Positions 58,385 through 64,000 of a stretch of DNA of 64,000 bases are shown here, piece after piece; within the stretch, counting starts at the first letter, position 1; the number at the start of each line of letters is the position of its first letter. The translations under genes and the position numbers were made by a program. The notes beneath the pieces are model-generated. The model did not search any database. It was not told the origin of the DNA and saw only the letters and a program-made list of their open reading frames with translations. Location: the NCBI GenBank assembly GCA_038532735.1, contig JBCBAC010000007.1:60347-124346 (forward strand), in the 5' to 3' direction. The stretch is from JAHTBL01 sp038532735. GTDB taxonomy: Bacteria; Pseudomonadota; Alphaproteobacteria; Rhodobacterales; Rhodobacteraceae.

Positions 58385-59002
58385 ATGCCCACTATATCTT
58401 CCCTCTTCGTGACCCGCCTGTACCGCGCCGCTTTGTCCGAGCATGGCGCGATTGATCCTTCGGAACTGGAGGCGTCGTGCTTTGCCATCGCGGAGGATGA
58501 CGAGGCGGGGCAGGATTGGTGTGAAGAGAACGGCTATGCTGGCTATACCAGCTATGCGTCGCTGAGCGATCTGCCGTGGCGGTTCCCGATCTTTAAGGAT
58601 TTGGTCGAGGTGCTGGACAAGCACGTCGCCGCCTTTGCCGAGGATCTGGAGTTTGATCTGGGCGATAAGCAGTTGGTGCTGGAGGATATCTGGATCAACA
58701 TCCTGCCCGAGGGTGGCATTCACACGTCGCATATCCATCCCCATTCGGTGATTTCCGGAACGACCTATGTGTCGATGCCGGAGGGGACCTCTGCGTTGAA
58801 GCTGGAGGACCCGCGGTCGCAGATGATGATGGCCGCCCCGGTGCGGAAAACGGACGCGCGGGAGGAGATGCGGACGTTTATTTATGCGCAGCCTGCGGTG
58901 GGCGATGTGCTGCTTTGGGAAAGCTGGCTGCGGCATGAGGTGCCGATGAATATGGCGGAAGATGAGCGGGTGTCGGTGAGCTTCAATTATAAGTGGGAGT
59001 GA
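58385..59002 (+). CDS. TIGR02466-type putative 2-oxoglutarate/Fe(II) oxygenase
   Basis: A 205-residue protein. The double-stranded beta-helix region begins WINILPEGGIHTSHIHPHSVISGTTYVSMPEG with a HxHxH-type metal site, and ends VGDVLLWESWLRHEVPMNMAEDERVSVSFNYKW with a distal histidine and a conserved arginine for 2-oxoglutarate. The family is uncharacterised; hydroxylation of a protein or small molecule is inferred. ATG 58385 is the first start. It lies head-on in the gap between rplP and rpmC and is divergent from rpmC, with shared upstream region. Confidence 0.8.
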   Translation: MPTISSLFVTRLYRAALSEHGAIDPSELEASCFAIAEDDEAGQDWCEENGYAGYTSYASLSDLPWRFPIFKDLVEVLDKHVAAFAEDLEFDLGDKQLVLEDIWINILPEGGIHTSHIHPHSVISGTTYVSMPEGTSALKLEDPRSQMMMAAPVRKTDAREEMRTFIYAQPAVGDVLLWESWLRHEVPMNMAEDERVSVSFNYKWE

Positions 59003-59005
59003 GCT

Positions 59006-59470
59006 TCACCATTTCCTTAACTGCAAGTCTTCGAGGATGCCATTTTCGTCACGGCGTACGACATCAACTGAAATTGGCTTAAATATGCTTTTGGTCGATG
59101 CCCATTCAATGGCTGCGTTCAAGTCGTCTCTCACTTCCGGAAAGTTCTCCTTGAACTGTGGATAGCTTGCTACCGCATTATAAGCGACGCCAGCGATAGT
59201 CGCGATTGCAGCTAATGTTACCAGAATACTTCCAGGCCTGACTTCCTCGGTTCGAACAGTAAGATTTTTCATTTCGATGTCAGCAGTCAGAAGAGAGAAG
59301 CGATAAGTACTCCGGCGACCTTCAAGGTATTTACTTACCAAACCCTCGTACTCAGCAGCTAATTTCTGCGCATTTCCCTCGACGAATACTCCCTCAAAAA
59401 CAAGTTCGATAGTTGCCAGAGTGGCACTTCGTTCCTGTGGTAGTGGCTCCATATCCATTGCTTCGCCCAT
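59006..59470 (-). CDS. Hypothetical protein of lower GC, one membrane segment
   Basis: A 154-residue protein. Residues 10-75 look like a soluble alpha/beta part (TIELVFEGVFVEGNAQKLAAEYEGLV). The motif VRPGSILVTLAAIATIAGVAYNAVASYPQFKENFPEVRDDLNAAIEW near 80-125 contains a single membrane segment followed by an amphipathic helix. AAGGA lies eight bases before ATG 59470. It is visibly poorer in G/C than the ribosomal genes around it, a sign of acquisition. It converges on the oxygenase gene with only 3 bases between stops. No family is recognised. Confidence 0.68.
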   Translation of the reverse strand: MGEAMDMEPLPQERSATLATIELVFEGVFVEGNAQKLAAEYEGLVSKYLEGRRSTYRFSLLTADIEMKNLTVRTEEVRPGSILVTLAAIATIAGVAYNAVASYPQFKENFPEVRDDLNAAIEWASTKSIFKPISVDVVRRDENGILEDLQLRKW

Positions 59471-59545
59471 GCTTAAATTCCTTTGTGCTTAAAGACGCGT
59501 GAAAGAATAACAGGAGATCGCAATTAAGGAAGCATTTGAAATGAA

Positions 59546-59585
59546 AAGCCCCCACCGAGCAAACGGCGAGGGCTTCTTTATTTTT
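59546..59585. terminator. Terminator after rplP
   Basis: AAGCCC (59546-59551) and CCG (59555-59557) pair with CGG (59564-59566) and GGGCTT (59570-59575) with two mismatches, loop 6 bases. Minus strand: TTCATTTC follows; plus strand: CTTTATTTTT. It ends the rplB-rplP transcript before the insertion. Confidence 0.72.
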
Positions 59586-59656
59586 ACACCGCTCTCGGTG
59601 ATTGCGAGCAATCACCTGGCGCTAGGCTCGTCGTTGTCAGCTACGCTGAAACGACG

Positions 59657-60070
59657 CTACCAGTCTTCCCGTACCACAACCCGGGTCTTCACCGGCAGCT
59701 TCATCGCAGCAAGGCGCAGGGCCTCGCGGGCGATGGGCTCGGATACGCCGTCGATCTCGAACATGACGCGGCCGGGTTTGACCTTGGCGGCCCAGAAATC
59801 CACGGAGCCTTTACCTTTACCCATACGCACTTCGACGGGCTTGGAGGTAACCGGCAGATCGGGGAAAATCCGGATCCAGACACGGCCCTGACGTTTCATG
59901 TGGCGGGTCATCGCGCGGCGGGCTGCCTCGATCTGACGCGCTGTGATACGCTCAGGCTGGGTTGCTTTCAGGCCGAAGGAGCCGAAGTTCAGAGTGCTGC
60001 CACCCTTGGCTTCGCCGTGGATCCGGCCTTTGTGCATTTTGCGGAATTTTGTACGCTTTGGTTGAAGCAT
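59657..60070 (-). CDS. rplP: 50S ribosomal protein L16
   Basis: A 137-residue protein at the A-site tRNA elbow: MLQPKRTKFRKMHKGRIHGEAKGGSTLNFGSFGLKATQPERITARQIEAARRAMTRHMKRQGRVWIRIFPDLPVTSKPVEVRMGKGKGSVDFWAAKVKPGRVMFEIDG. It contains the PVEVRMGKGKG loop whose arginine is hydroxylated by RoxA/YcfD in E. coli. It is the last gene of its transcript; rpmC does not follow directly. Confidence 0.99.
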   Translation of the reverse strand: MLQPKRTKFRKMHKGRIHGEAKGGSTLNFGSFGLKATQPERITARQIEAARRAMTRHMKRQGRVWIRIFPDLPVTSKPVEVRMGKGKGSVDFWAAKVKPGRVMFEIDGVSEPIAREALRLAAMKLPVKTRVVVREDW

Positions 60071-60082
60071 TTTTCTGTCTCC

Positions 60083-60790
60083 TTAGCGGCGGCCACCGGC
60101 GCCACGGGGCGCGGGACCATCCTGGAGTTCTTGCTGGCGACGGTCACGAGCTGCGGGGTCGTGATCCATGATCTCGCCTTTGAAGATCCAGACTTTGATG
60201 CCGATGATACCGTAAGCCGTCAGGCCTTCGGCGTGGGCGTAGTCGATATCCGCGCGCAGGGTGTGCAGGGGCACACGGCCTTCGCGATACCATTCGGTCC
60301 GCGCAATCTCGGCACCGCCGAGACGACCCGCGACATTCACACGGATGCCCAGGGCCCCCATGCGCATGGCGTTCTGCACGGCGCGCTTCATGGCACGGCG
60401 GAAGGACACACGACGCTCGAGCTGCTGCGCGATGCTTTCCGCAACCAGGGGCGCGTCCAGCTCGGGCTTGCGGACCTCAACGATGTTGAGGTGCAACTCG
60501 CTGTCGGTCATCGCGGCCAGCTTCTTGCGGAGCGTCTCGATGTCCGCGCCTTTCTTGCCGATGATGACGCCGGGACGAGCGGTGTGGATCGTGACGCGGC
60601 ACTTTTTGTGCGGACGCTCGATGATCACACGGCTGACGCCAGCTTGCTTGCACTCTTCCTCGATGAACTCGCGGATCTTGATATCTTCCAGCAGCAGATC
60701 ACCATAGTCTTTGGTGTCTGCATACCAGCGGCTGTCCCAAGTGCGGTTCACCTGAAGGCGCATGCCGATCGGATTTGTTTTATTACCCAT
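60083..60790 (-). CDS. rpsC: 30S ribosomal protein S3
   Basis: A 235-residue head protein at the mRNA entry: MGNKTNPIGMRLQVNRTWDSRWYADTKDYGDLLLEDIKIREFI, KH domain CRVTIHTARPGVIIGKKGADIETLRKKLAAM and RRAMKRAVQNAMRMGALGIRVNVAGRLGGAEIARTEWYREGRVPLHTLRADIDYAHAEG. The tail is Arg/Gly-rich. Its start overlaps the end of rplV by one base. Confidence 0.99.
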   Translation of the reverse strand: MGNKTNPIGMRLQVNRTWDSRWYADTKDYGDLLLEDIKIREFIEEECKQAGVSRVIIERPHKKCRVTIHTARPGVIIGKKGADIETLRKKLAAMTDSELHLNIVEVRKPELDAPLVAESIAQQLERRVSFRRAMKRAVQNAMRMGALGIRVNVAGRLGGAEIARTEWYREGRVPLHTLRADIDYAHAEGLTAYGIIGIKVWIFKGEIMDHDPAARDRRQQELQDGPAPRGAGGRR

Positions 60791-61170
60791 TAGGCTTGCT
60801 CCTCAACTTGACGCACCTTGATGGTGAGTTCCGAGAACGGCTTGATGATCTTGCCGAACCGACCACGGGCCCGCGGGCGACCGCGTTTCATCGTCAGGTT
60901 CTTGCCCACATAAGCCTCGGCCACGACAAGCTCGTCGACGTCAAGGTTGTGGTTGTTCTCGGCATTGGCGATGGCGGACTGAAGGCATTTCTTCACGTCG
61001 CCTGCGATCCGCTTCTTGGAGAAGGTCAGATCGCTGAGCGCTTTCTCGACCGACTTGCCGCGGATCATCGCTGCAACCAGGTTCAGCTTTTGCGGAGAGG
61101 TGCGAAGCATGCGCGTTTTCGCCATTGCTTCGTTCTCGGCCACGCGGCGGGGGTTTTTATCCTTGCCCAT
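60790..61170 (-). CDS. rplV: 50S ribosomal protein L22
   Basis: A 126-residue tunnel protein: AKTRMLRTSPQKLNLVAAMIRGKSVEKALSDLTFSKKRIAGDVKKCLQSAIANAENNHNLDVDELVVAEAYVGKNLTMKRGRPRARGRFGKIIKPFSELTI. ATG 61170 lies 3 bases after rpsS. Confidence 0.99.
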   Translation of the reverse strand: MGKDKNPRRVAENEAMAKTRMLRTSPQKLNLVAAMIRGKSVEKALSDLTFSKKRIAGDVKKCLQSAIANAENNHNLDVDELVVAEAYVGKNLTMKRGRPRARGRFGKIIKPFSELTIKVRQVEEQA

Positions 61171-61173
61171 GAC

Positions 61174-61452
61174 TTACTTCCGTTTCGCTTTTTTGTCGGC
61201 GGCATGACCGTAATAGGTCCGTGTCGGTGCATATTCACCGAACTTCTGACCGATCATTTCTTCGCTGACGTTGACAGGAATGTGCTTCCGGCCGTTGTAG
61301 ACGCCAAACGTCAAGCCCACGAATTGGGGCAGGATCGTCGAGCGGCGCGACCAGATTTTGATAACTTCATTGCGCCCGGATTCCCGTGACTTCTCAGCTT
61401 TCTTGAGAACGTAGGAATCAACAAAAGGGCCTTTCCATACAGAACGCGACAT
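61174..61452 (-). CDS. rpsS: 30S ribosomal protein S19
   Basis: A 92-residue head protein, binding partner of RimM: SRSVWKGPFVDSYVLKKAEKSRESGRNEVIKIWSRRSTILPQFVGLTFGVYNGRKHIPVNVSEEMIGQKFGEYAPTRTYYGHAADKKAKRK. Confidence 0.99.
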   Translation of the reverse strand: MSRSVWKGPFVDSYVLKKAEKSRESGRNEVIKIWSRRSTILPQFVGLTFGVYNGRKHIPVNVSEEMIGQKFGEYAPTRTYYGHAADKKAKRK

Positions 61453-61455
61453 AGC

Positions 61456-62298
61456 TTAGCGCCCCTTCTTCTTGGCATGACGCGAGCGAAGGATAAGCTT
61501 CGACGACGCCTTGTTCTTGTTACGGGTGCGCGCACCTTTTGTCGGCTTGCCCCATGGGCTGACCGGGTGACGACCACCAGAGGTCCGGCCTTCACCACCA
61601 CCGTGGGGGTGATCGACGGGGTTCATCACAACACCACGCACAGAGGGGCGGATGCCCTTGTGACGGTTGCGACCCGCTTTACCGAAGTTCTGGTTGGAGT
61701 TGTCGGGGTTCGACACAGCACCGACCGTCGCCATGCATTCCTGACGGACGAGGCGAAGCTCCCCCGAGGAGAGGCGAATCTGTGCGTAGCCACCGTCACG
61801 ACCCACGAACTGAGCATAGGTGCCAGCAGCACGGGCGATCTGGCCGCCTTTGCCTGGCTTCATCTCGATGTTGTGGACGATTGTGCCGATGGGCATGCCA
61901 GCAAACGGCATTGCGTTGCCCGGCTTGATGTCTGCTTTGGTGGACGCGATCACCTTGTCACCGACCGCGAGACGCTGGGGCGCGAGGATATAGGCTTGCT
62001 CGCCATCCTCGTACTTCATCAGCGCGATAAACGCGGTCCGGTTCGGGTCATATTCGATCCGTTCGATGGTTGCGGACACGTCGAACTTGTTCCGCTTGAA
62101 ATCGACGATCCGGTAAAGACGCTTTGCGCCCCCACCACGACGACGCATCGTGATCCGTCCGGTGTTGTTGCGGCCACCCGATTTGGTGAGGCCTTCGGTC
62201 AGCGCCTTGACGGGGCGACCTTTATACAGCTCCGAACGGTCGATCAGCACCAGCCCACGCTGGCCCGGCGTCGTCGGCTTATACGACTTGAGTGCCAT
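61456..62298 (-). CDS. rplB: 50S ribosomal protein L2
   Basis: A 280-residue peptidyl-transferase-region protein: MALKSYKPTTPGQRGLVLIDRSELYKGRPVKALTEGLTKSGGRNNTGRITMRRRGGGAKRLYRIVDFKRNK and GVVMNPVDHPHGGGEGRTSGGRHPVSPWGKPTKGARTRNKNK, with the catalytic-region histidine. It is first in its transcript here, since 750 bases separate it from rplW. Confidence 0.99.
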   Translation of the reverse strand: MALKSYKPTTPGQRGLVLIDRSELYKGRPVKALTEGLTKSGGRNNTGRITMRRRGGGAKRLYRIVDFKRNKFDVSATIERIEYDPNRTAFIALMKYEDGEQAYILAPQRLAVGDKVIASTKADIKPGNAMPFAGMPIGTIVHNIEMKPGKGGQIARAAGTYAQFVGRDGGYAQIRLSSGELRLVRQECMATVGAVSNPDNSNQNFGKAGRNRHKGIRPSVRGVVMNPVDHPHGGGEGRTSGGRHPVSPWGKPTKGARTRNKNKASSKLILRSRHAKKKGR

Positions 62299-62401
62299 GC
62301 TTTCTGTCTTCCGTTGGTTGCACCGGGTACGTGCCCCGGCTTTTCAGTTTGTAGGGCCCCGAAGGTCCCCGGTTCTTGATGTTCTCACGAACAACAGCAA
62401 A

Positions 62402-62421
62402 GCCCCGGACGAATCCGGGGC
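62402..62421 (-). other. Hairpin at the start of the rplB leader
   Basis: GCCCCGG (62402-62408) pairs perfectly with CCGGGGC (62415-62421), loop 6 bases. On the minus strand it begins about 15 bases after the -10 element, and TTTGCTGTTG follows. It could be an attenuator or a stabilising 5' hairpin. Confidence 0.5.
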
Positions 62422-62435
62422 CTTGCGGATGGGTT

Positions 62436-62464
62436 CGTTTAAGAGGGATGGGGTTTAGGGTCAA
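62436..62464 (-). promoter_or_regulatory. Promoter-like element for rplB-rplP
   Basis: On the minus strand TTGACC (62464-62459), 17 bases, TAAACG (62441-62436), about 140 bases before rplB. It matches the ffh element closely. Confidence 0.65.
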
Positions 62465-62490
62465 GGCTTTGATGGAGAACTTCGCCGCAG

Positions 62491-62504
62491 ACGATCTAGA
62501 TCAA
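62491..62504. promoter_or_regulatory. FNR/CRP-like site candidate
   Basis: ACGATCTAGATCAA resembles TTGAT-N4-ATCAA (FnrL/Dnr consensus), 8 of 10 positions matching. It is about 125 bases upstream of the phasin-like gene and about 30 bases upstream of the rplB -35. Weak evidence alone. Confidence 0.3.
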
Positions 62505-62629
62505 GGCAGGGTCACGCGTCGCGTGGTAGTCTCGCAGGTGGTGGGAGAACAATATGGGGCGAAATGTCCTCGTTGAAGAGGCGAGATCGCACCCCAGCTA
62601 TTGCGTATACCGCAACAAGGGAGGCTGCC

Positions 62630-62974
62630 ATGATACCGTTGATCGAGACATCAGATGCCATGAGTGTGGACCTGAATAGTTGGGGTAAAGCGGAGGATAT
62701 CCGAACCGATCATCCGATGACCCGCTTGATGCAGGAGACGACCCAATTCGTCTCTCGCCAGATCACGCGACAAGCGACGCATCGGAACGCCCTTTTTGCC
62801 TGCAAGACACCGTTTGAGATGATGGCAGTACAAACTGCTTTCTACCAACAGATGCGCGACGATTACATGGCCCAGAGCGGGCGGGTGATGTCGCTCCTGC
62901 AGGATGCCGGGCGCACCGGGAGGGCGGGTATACGCTTTGGCACTGCGCGTGCCTATGACGACGTGCCGATCTGA
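62630..62974 (+). CDS. Phasin-like protein
   Basis: A 114-residue helical protein. The segment LMQETTQFVSRQITRQATHRNALFACKTPFEMMAVQTAFYQQMRDDYMAQSGRVMSLL follows the phasin pattern (ACKTPxE...VQ...YQ). Phasins coat polyhydroxyalkanoate granules; some small relatives are only phasin-like. GGGAGG stands five bases before ATG 62630; the open frame to 62564 is not needed. It lies head-on in the gap between rplW and rplB and ends before a shared bidirectional terminator. Confidence 0.72.
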   Translation: MIPLIETSDAMSVDLNSWGKAEDIRTDHPMTRLMQETTQFVSRQITRQATHRNALFACKTPFEMMAVQTAFYQQMRDDYMAQSGRVMSLLQDAGRTGRAGIRFGTARAYDDVPI

Positions 62975-62992
62975 TCCGCGTCTTAGCAACGA

Positions 62993-63026
62993 AAAACCCC
63001 CGGCGCTTTGCAGCACCGGGGGTTTT
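62993..63026. terminator. Bidirectional terminator between the phasin-like gene and rplW
   Basis: AAAACCCCCGG-GC (62993-63006) pairs with GC-CCGGGGGTTTT (63013-63026), one C-A mismatch, loop 6 bases. Plus strand: CTTTTTT follows. Minus strand: TCG follows the T-run. It serves both converging transcripts and cuts rplW off from rplB. Confidence 0.88.
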
Positions 63027-63048
63027 CTTTTTTCAGATCAGCCTTGGA

Positions 63049-63345
63049 TCAGAGACCCGTGCTCACGTCGATCGTGTTGCCCTCTTCGAGCGTCACATAG
63101 GCTTTCTTGACGTCCTTGCGGCGGCCGAGTTGGCCACGGAACCGCTTGGATTTACCTTTGGTGATCGTCGTGTTGACCGCTTTGACCTTCACACCAAAGA
63201 GCGTCTCAATCGCTTCCTTGATCTGCGGCTTGTTCGCGTCAATCGCCACTTCGAAGACCACGGCGCCGTTCTCGGACGCCATTGTGGCTTTCTCGGTGAT
63301 GACCGGCTTGCGGATCACGTCATAATGTTCTGGCTTCGCGCTCAT
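63049..63345 (-). CDS. rplW: 50S ribosomal protein L23
   Basis: A 98-residue tunnel-exit protein, docking site for SRP and trigger factor: HYDVIRKPVITEKATMASENGAVVFEVAIDANKPQIKEAIETLFGVKVKAVNTTITKGKSKRFRGQLGRRKDVKKAYVTL. It overlaps rplD by 4 bases and ends the first S10-type transcript here. Confidence 0.99.
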   Translation of the reverse strand: MSAKPEHYDVIRKPVITEKATMASENGAVVFEVAIDANKPQIKEAIETLFGVKVKAVNTTITKGKSKRFRGQLGRRKDVKKAYVTLEEGNTIDVSTGL

Positions 63346-63962
63346 TTCAACCGAGCCTCCAGTGCTTCGACACCTGCTTTCGTGAGCACGAGCGTGTCAC
63401 GCTTCAAGATGTCATAGACGTTTGCGCCCATCGACGGCAGCACATCGAGACCTTCGATGTTGCGGGCGGCCTGAGCGAAGTTCTCGTTCACTTCGGCCCC
63501 GTCGATAATCAGAGCGCGCTTCCAGCCCAGCTCTTTGATCTGCTTGGCCAGCGCACCGGTCTTGGCGTCCTTGACGTCAACGGTGTCGATGACCACCAGC
63601 TCGCCTGCGGTCGCTTTCGCGGACAGGGCGTGCTTCAGACCGAGCTTGCGGAATTTCTTCGTCAGCTCATGGCCGTGGCTGCGCGGGGTCGGGCCTTTGT
63701 AGACACCACCCTTGCGGAAGATCGGTGCGTTCCGGTCACCGTGACGTGCGCCACCGGTGCCCTTCTGGCGGTAGATCTTCTTGGTCGAGTAGCTGGTTTC
63801 CGAGCGCGTCTTGACCTTGTGGGTGCCAGCTTGCGCGTTGTTGCGCTGCCAGCGGACCACACGGTGCAGGATGTCTGCGCGCGGCTCCAGGCCGAAGATG
63901 GCGTCGTCGAGATCGACCGACCCAGCCTTCTTGGCGTCGAGTTTGATCACGTCGAGTTTCAT
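63342..63962 (-). CDS. rplD: 50S ribosomal protein L4
   Basis: A 206-residue tunnel protein and S10-operon regulator in E. coli: VRWQRNNAQAGTHKVKTRSETSYSTKKIYRQKGTGGARHGDRNAPIFRKGGVYKGPTPRSHGHELTKKFRKLGLKHALSAKATAGELVVID. It overlaps rplC by 4 bases (ATGA). Confidence 0.99.
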   Translation of the reverse strand: MKLDVIKLDAKKAGSVDLDDAIFGLEPRADILHRVVRWQRNNAQAGTHKVKTRSETSYSTKKIYRQKGTGGARHGDRNAPIFRKGGVYKGPTPRSHGHELTKKFRKLGLKHALSAKATAGELVVIDTVDVKDAKTGALAKQIKELGWKRALIIDGAEVNENFAQAARNIEGLDVLPSMGANVYDILKRDTLVLTKAGVEALEARLK

Positions 63963-64000
63963 TCGTCGCCTTCCTTCTTCTCAGCTTCGATCTCGGCCTC
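63959..64000 (-). CDS. rplC: 50S ribosomal protein L3, C-terminal tail only
   Basis: Only the last 13 codons lie in the window (EAEIEAEKKEGDE, then TGA overlapping the rplD start). The acidic tail and position directly before rplD identify it as the end of rplC. The rest is beyond the right edge. Confidence 0.78.
   Translation of the reverse strand, partial: EAEIEAEKKEGDE

Larger units (their letters stand above)
62299..62629. other. Divergent control region between rplB and the phasin-like gene
   Basis: No ORF with support. It contains the rplB promoter-like element (62436-62464), a leader hairpin (62402-62421), GC-rich dyads at 62322-62375 in the rplB leader, and an FNR-like half-matched site (62491-62504) on the phasin side. 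Confidence 0.6.

Overview
The window reads as a piece of chromosome from an alphaproteobacterium of the Rhodobacterales (Roseobacter-type). The basis is the gene set: a four-gene acidic/general L-amino-acid ABC transporter of the bzt/aap type, MipZ, an ATP12-type F1-ATPase chaperone, DUF4399 and ClbS families, a LuxR/LuxI pair, a TrmD with an N-terminal extension, and a moderately GC-rich sequence. The assignment is by recognition of families, not by a search.

Layout. 1-1041: start of the F0 ATP synthase operon (atpI, atpB partial, minus strand). 1183-8186: accessory stretch with a GFA-family protein, two LysR regulators, an ArsR regulator, a large RTX/Hint protein carrying a VHL-like beta domain, a ClbS/DfsB protein and an azoreductase. 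8201-15322: a housekeeping run (ffh, three tandem GNAT acetyltransferases, chorismate mutase, rpsP, bluB, rimM, an APH-like kinase, trmD). 15396-18068: two coupled small ORFs divergent from a LysR gene, then rplS-rpmE and a VOC protein. 18339-28890: BCCT transporter, a self-sufficient reductive dehalogenase fused to its own flavin/2Fe-2S reductase, an OmpA-type protein, a mesaconyl-CoA hydratase/mesaconyl-CoA transferase pair, mipZ and a DJ-1 family protein. 29008-33941: a nucleoside-type BMP ABC transporter. 34240-37606: DUF4399, SDR, argB, a 4Fe-4S protein, sixA. 37698-42137: aapJQMP/bztABCD. 42335-47788: ATP12 chaperone, HAD, rluC, crcB, rarA, luxI, luxR. 47928-64000: the alpha, spc and S10 ribosomal protein genes (minus strand), from rplQ back to the tail of rplC.

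The ribosomal gene block is the most unusual structure. Normally S10-spc-alpha is a nearly continuous superoperon. Here it is cut at three points (rplW/rplB, rplP/rpmC, rpmD/rplO). Each cut holds a gene on the opposite strand (a phasin-like protein, a TIGR02466-type oxygenase plus an unrelated lower-GC ORF, and a 40-residue membrane protein). At each cut a terminator-like hairpin follows the upstream ribosomal gene, and a promoter-like TTGnnn-N17-TAnACG element precedes the next one. The same promoter form is seen before ffh and rplS. The rpmD/rplO gap also contains four successive hairpins, each with a three-base loop.

Other stand-outs are the 1065-residue reductive dehalogenase-reductase fusion in a presumably aerobic organism; the mct/meh pair, which would turn mesaconyl-C1-CoA into citramalyl-CoA and so connect the ethylmalonyl-CoA pathway to pyruvate plus acetyl-CoA; and the VHL-like domain set between RTX repeats. 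No rRNA, tRNA, CRISPR array, transposase or phage gene was seen.
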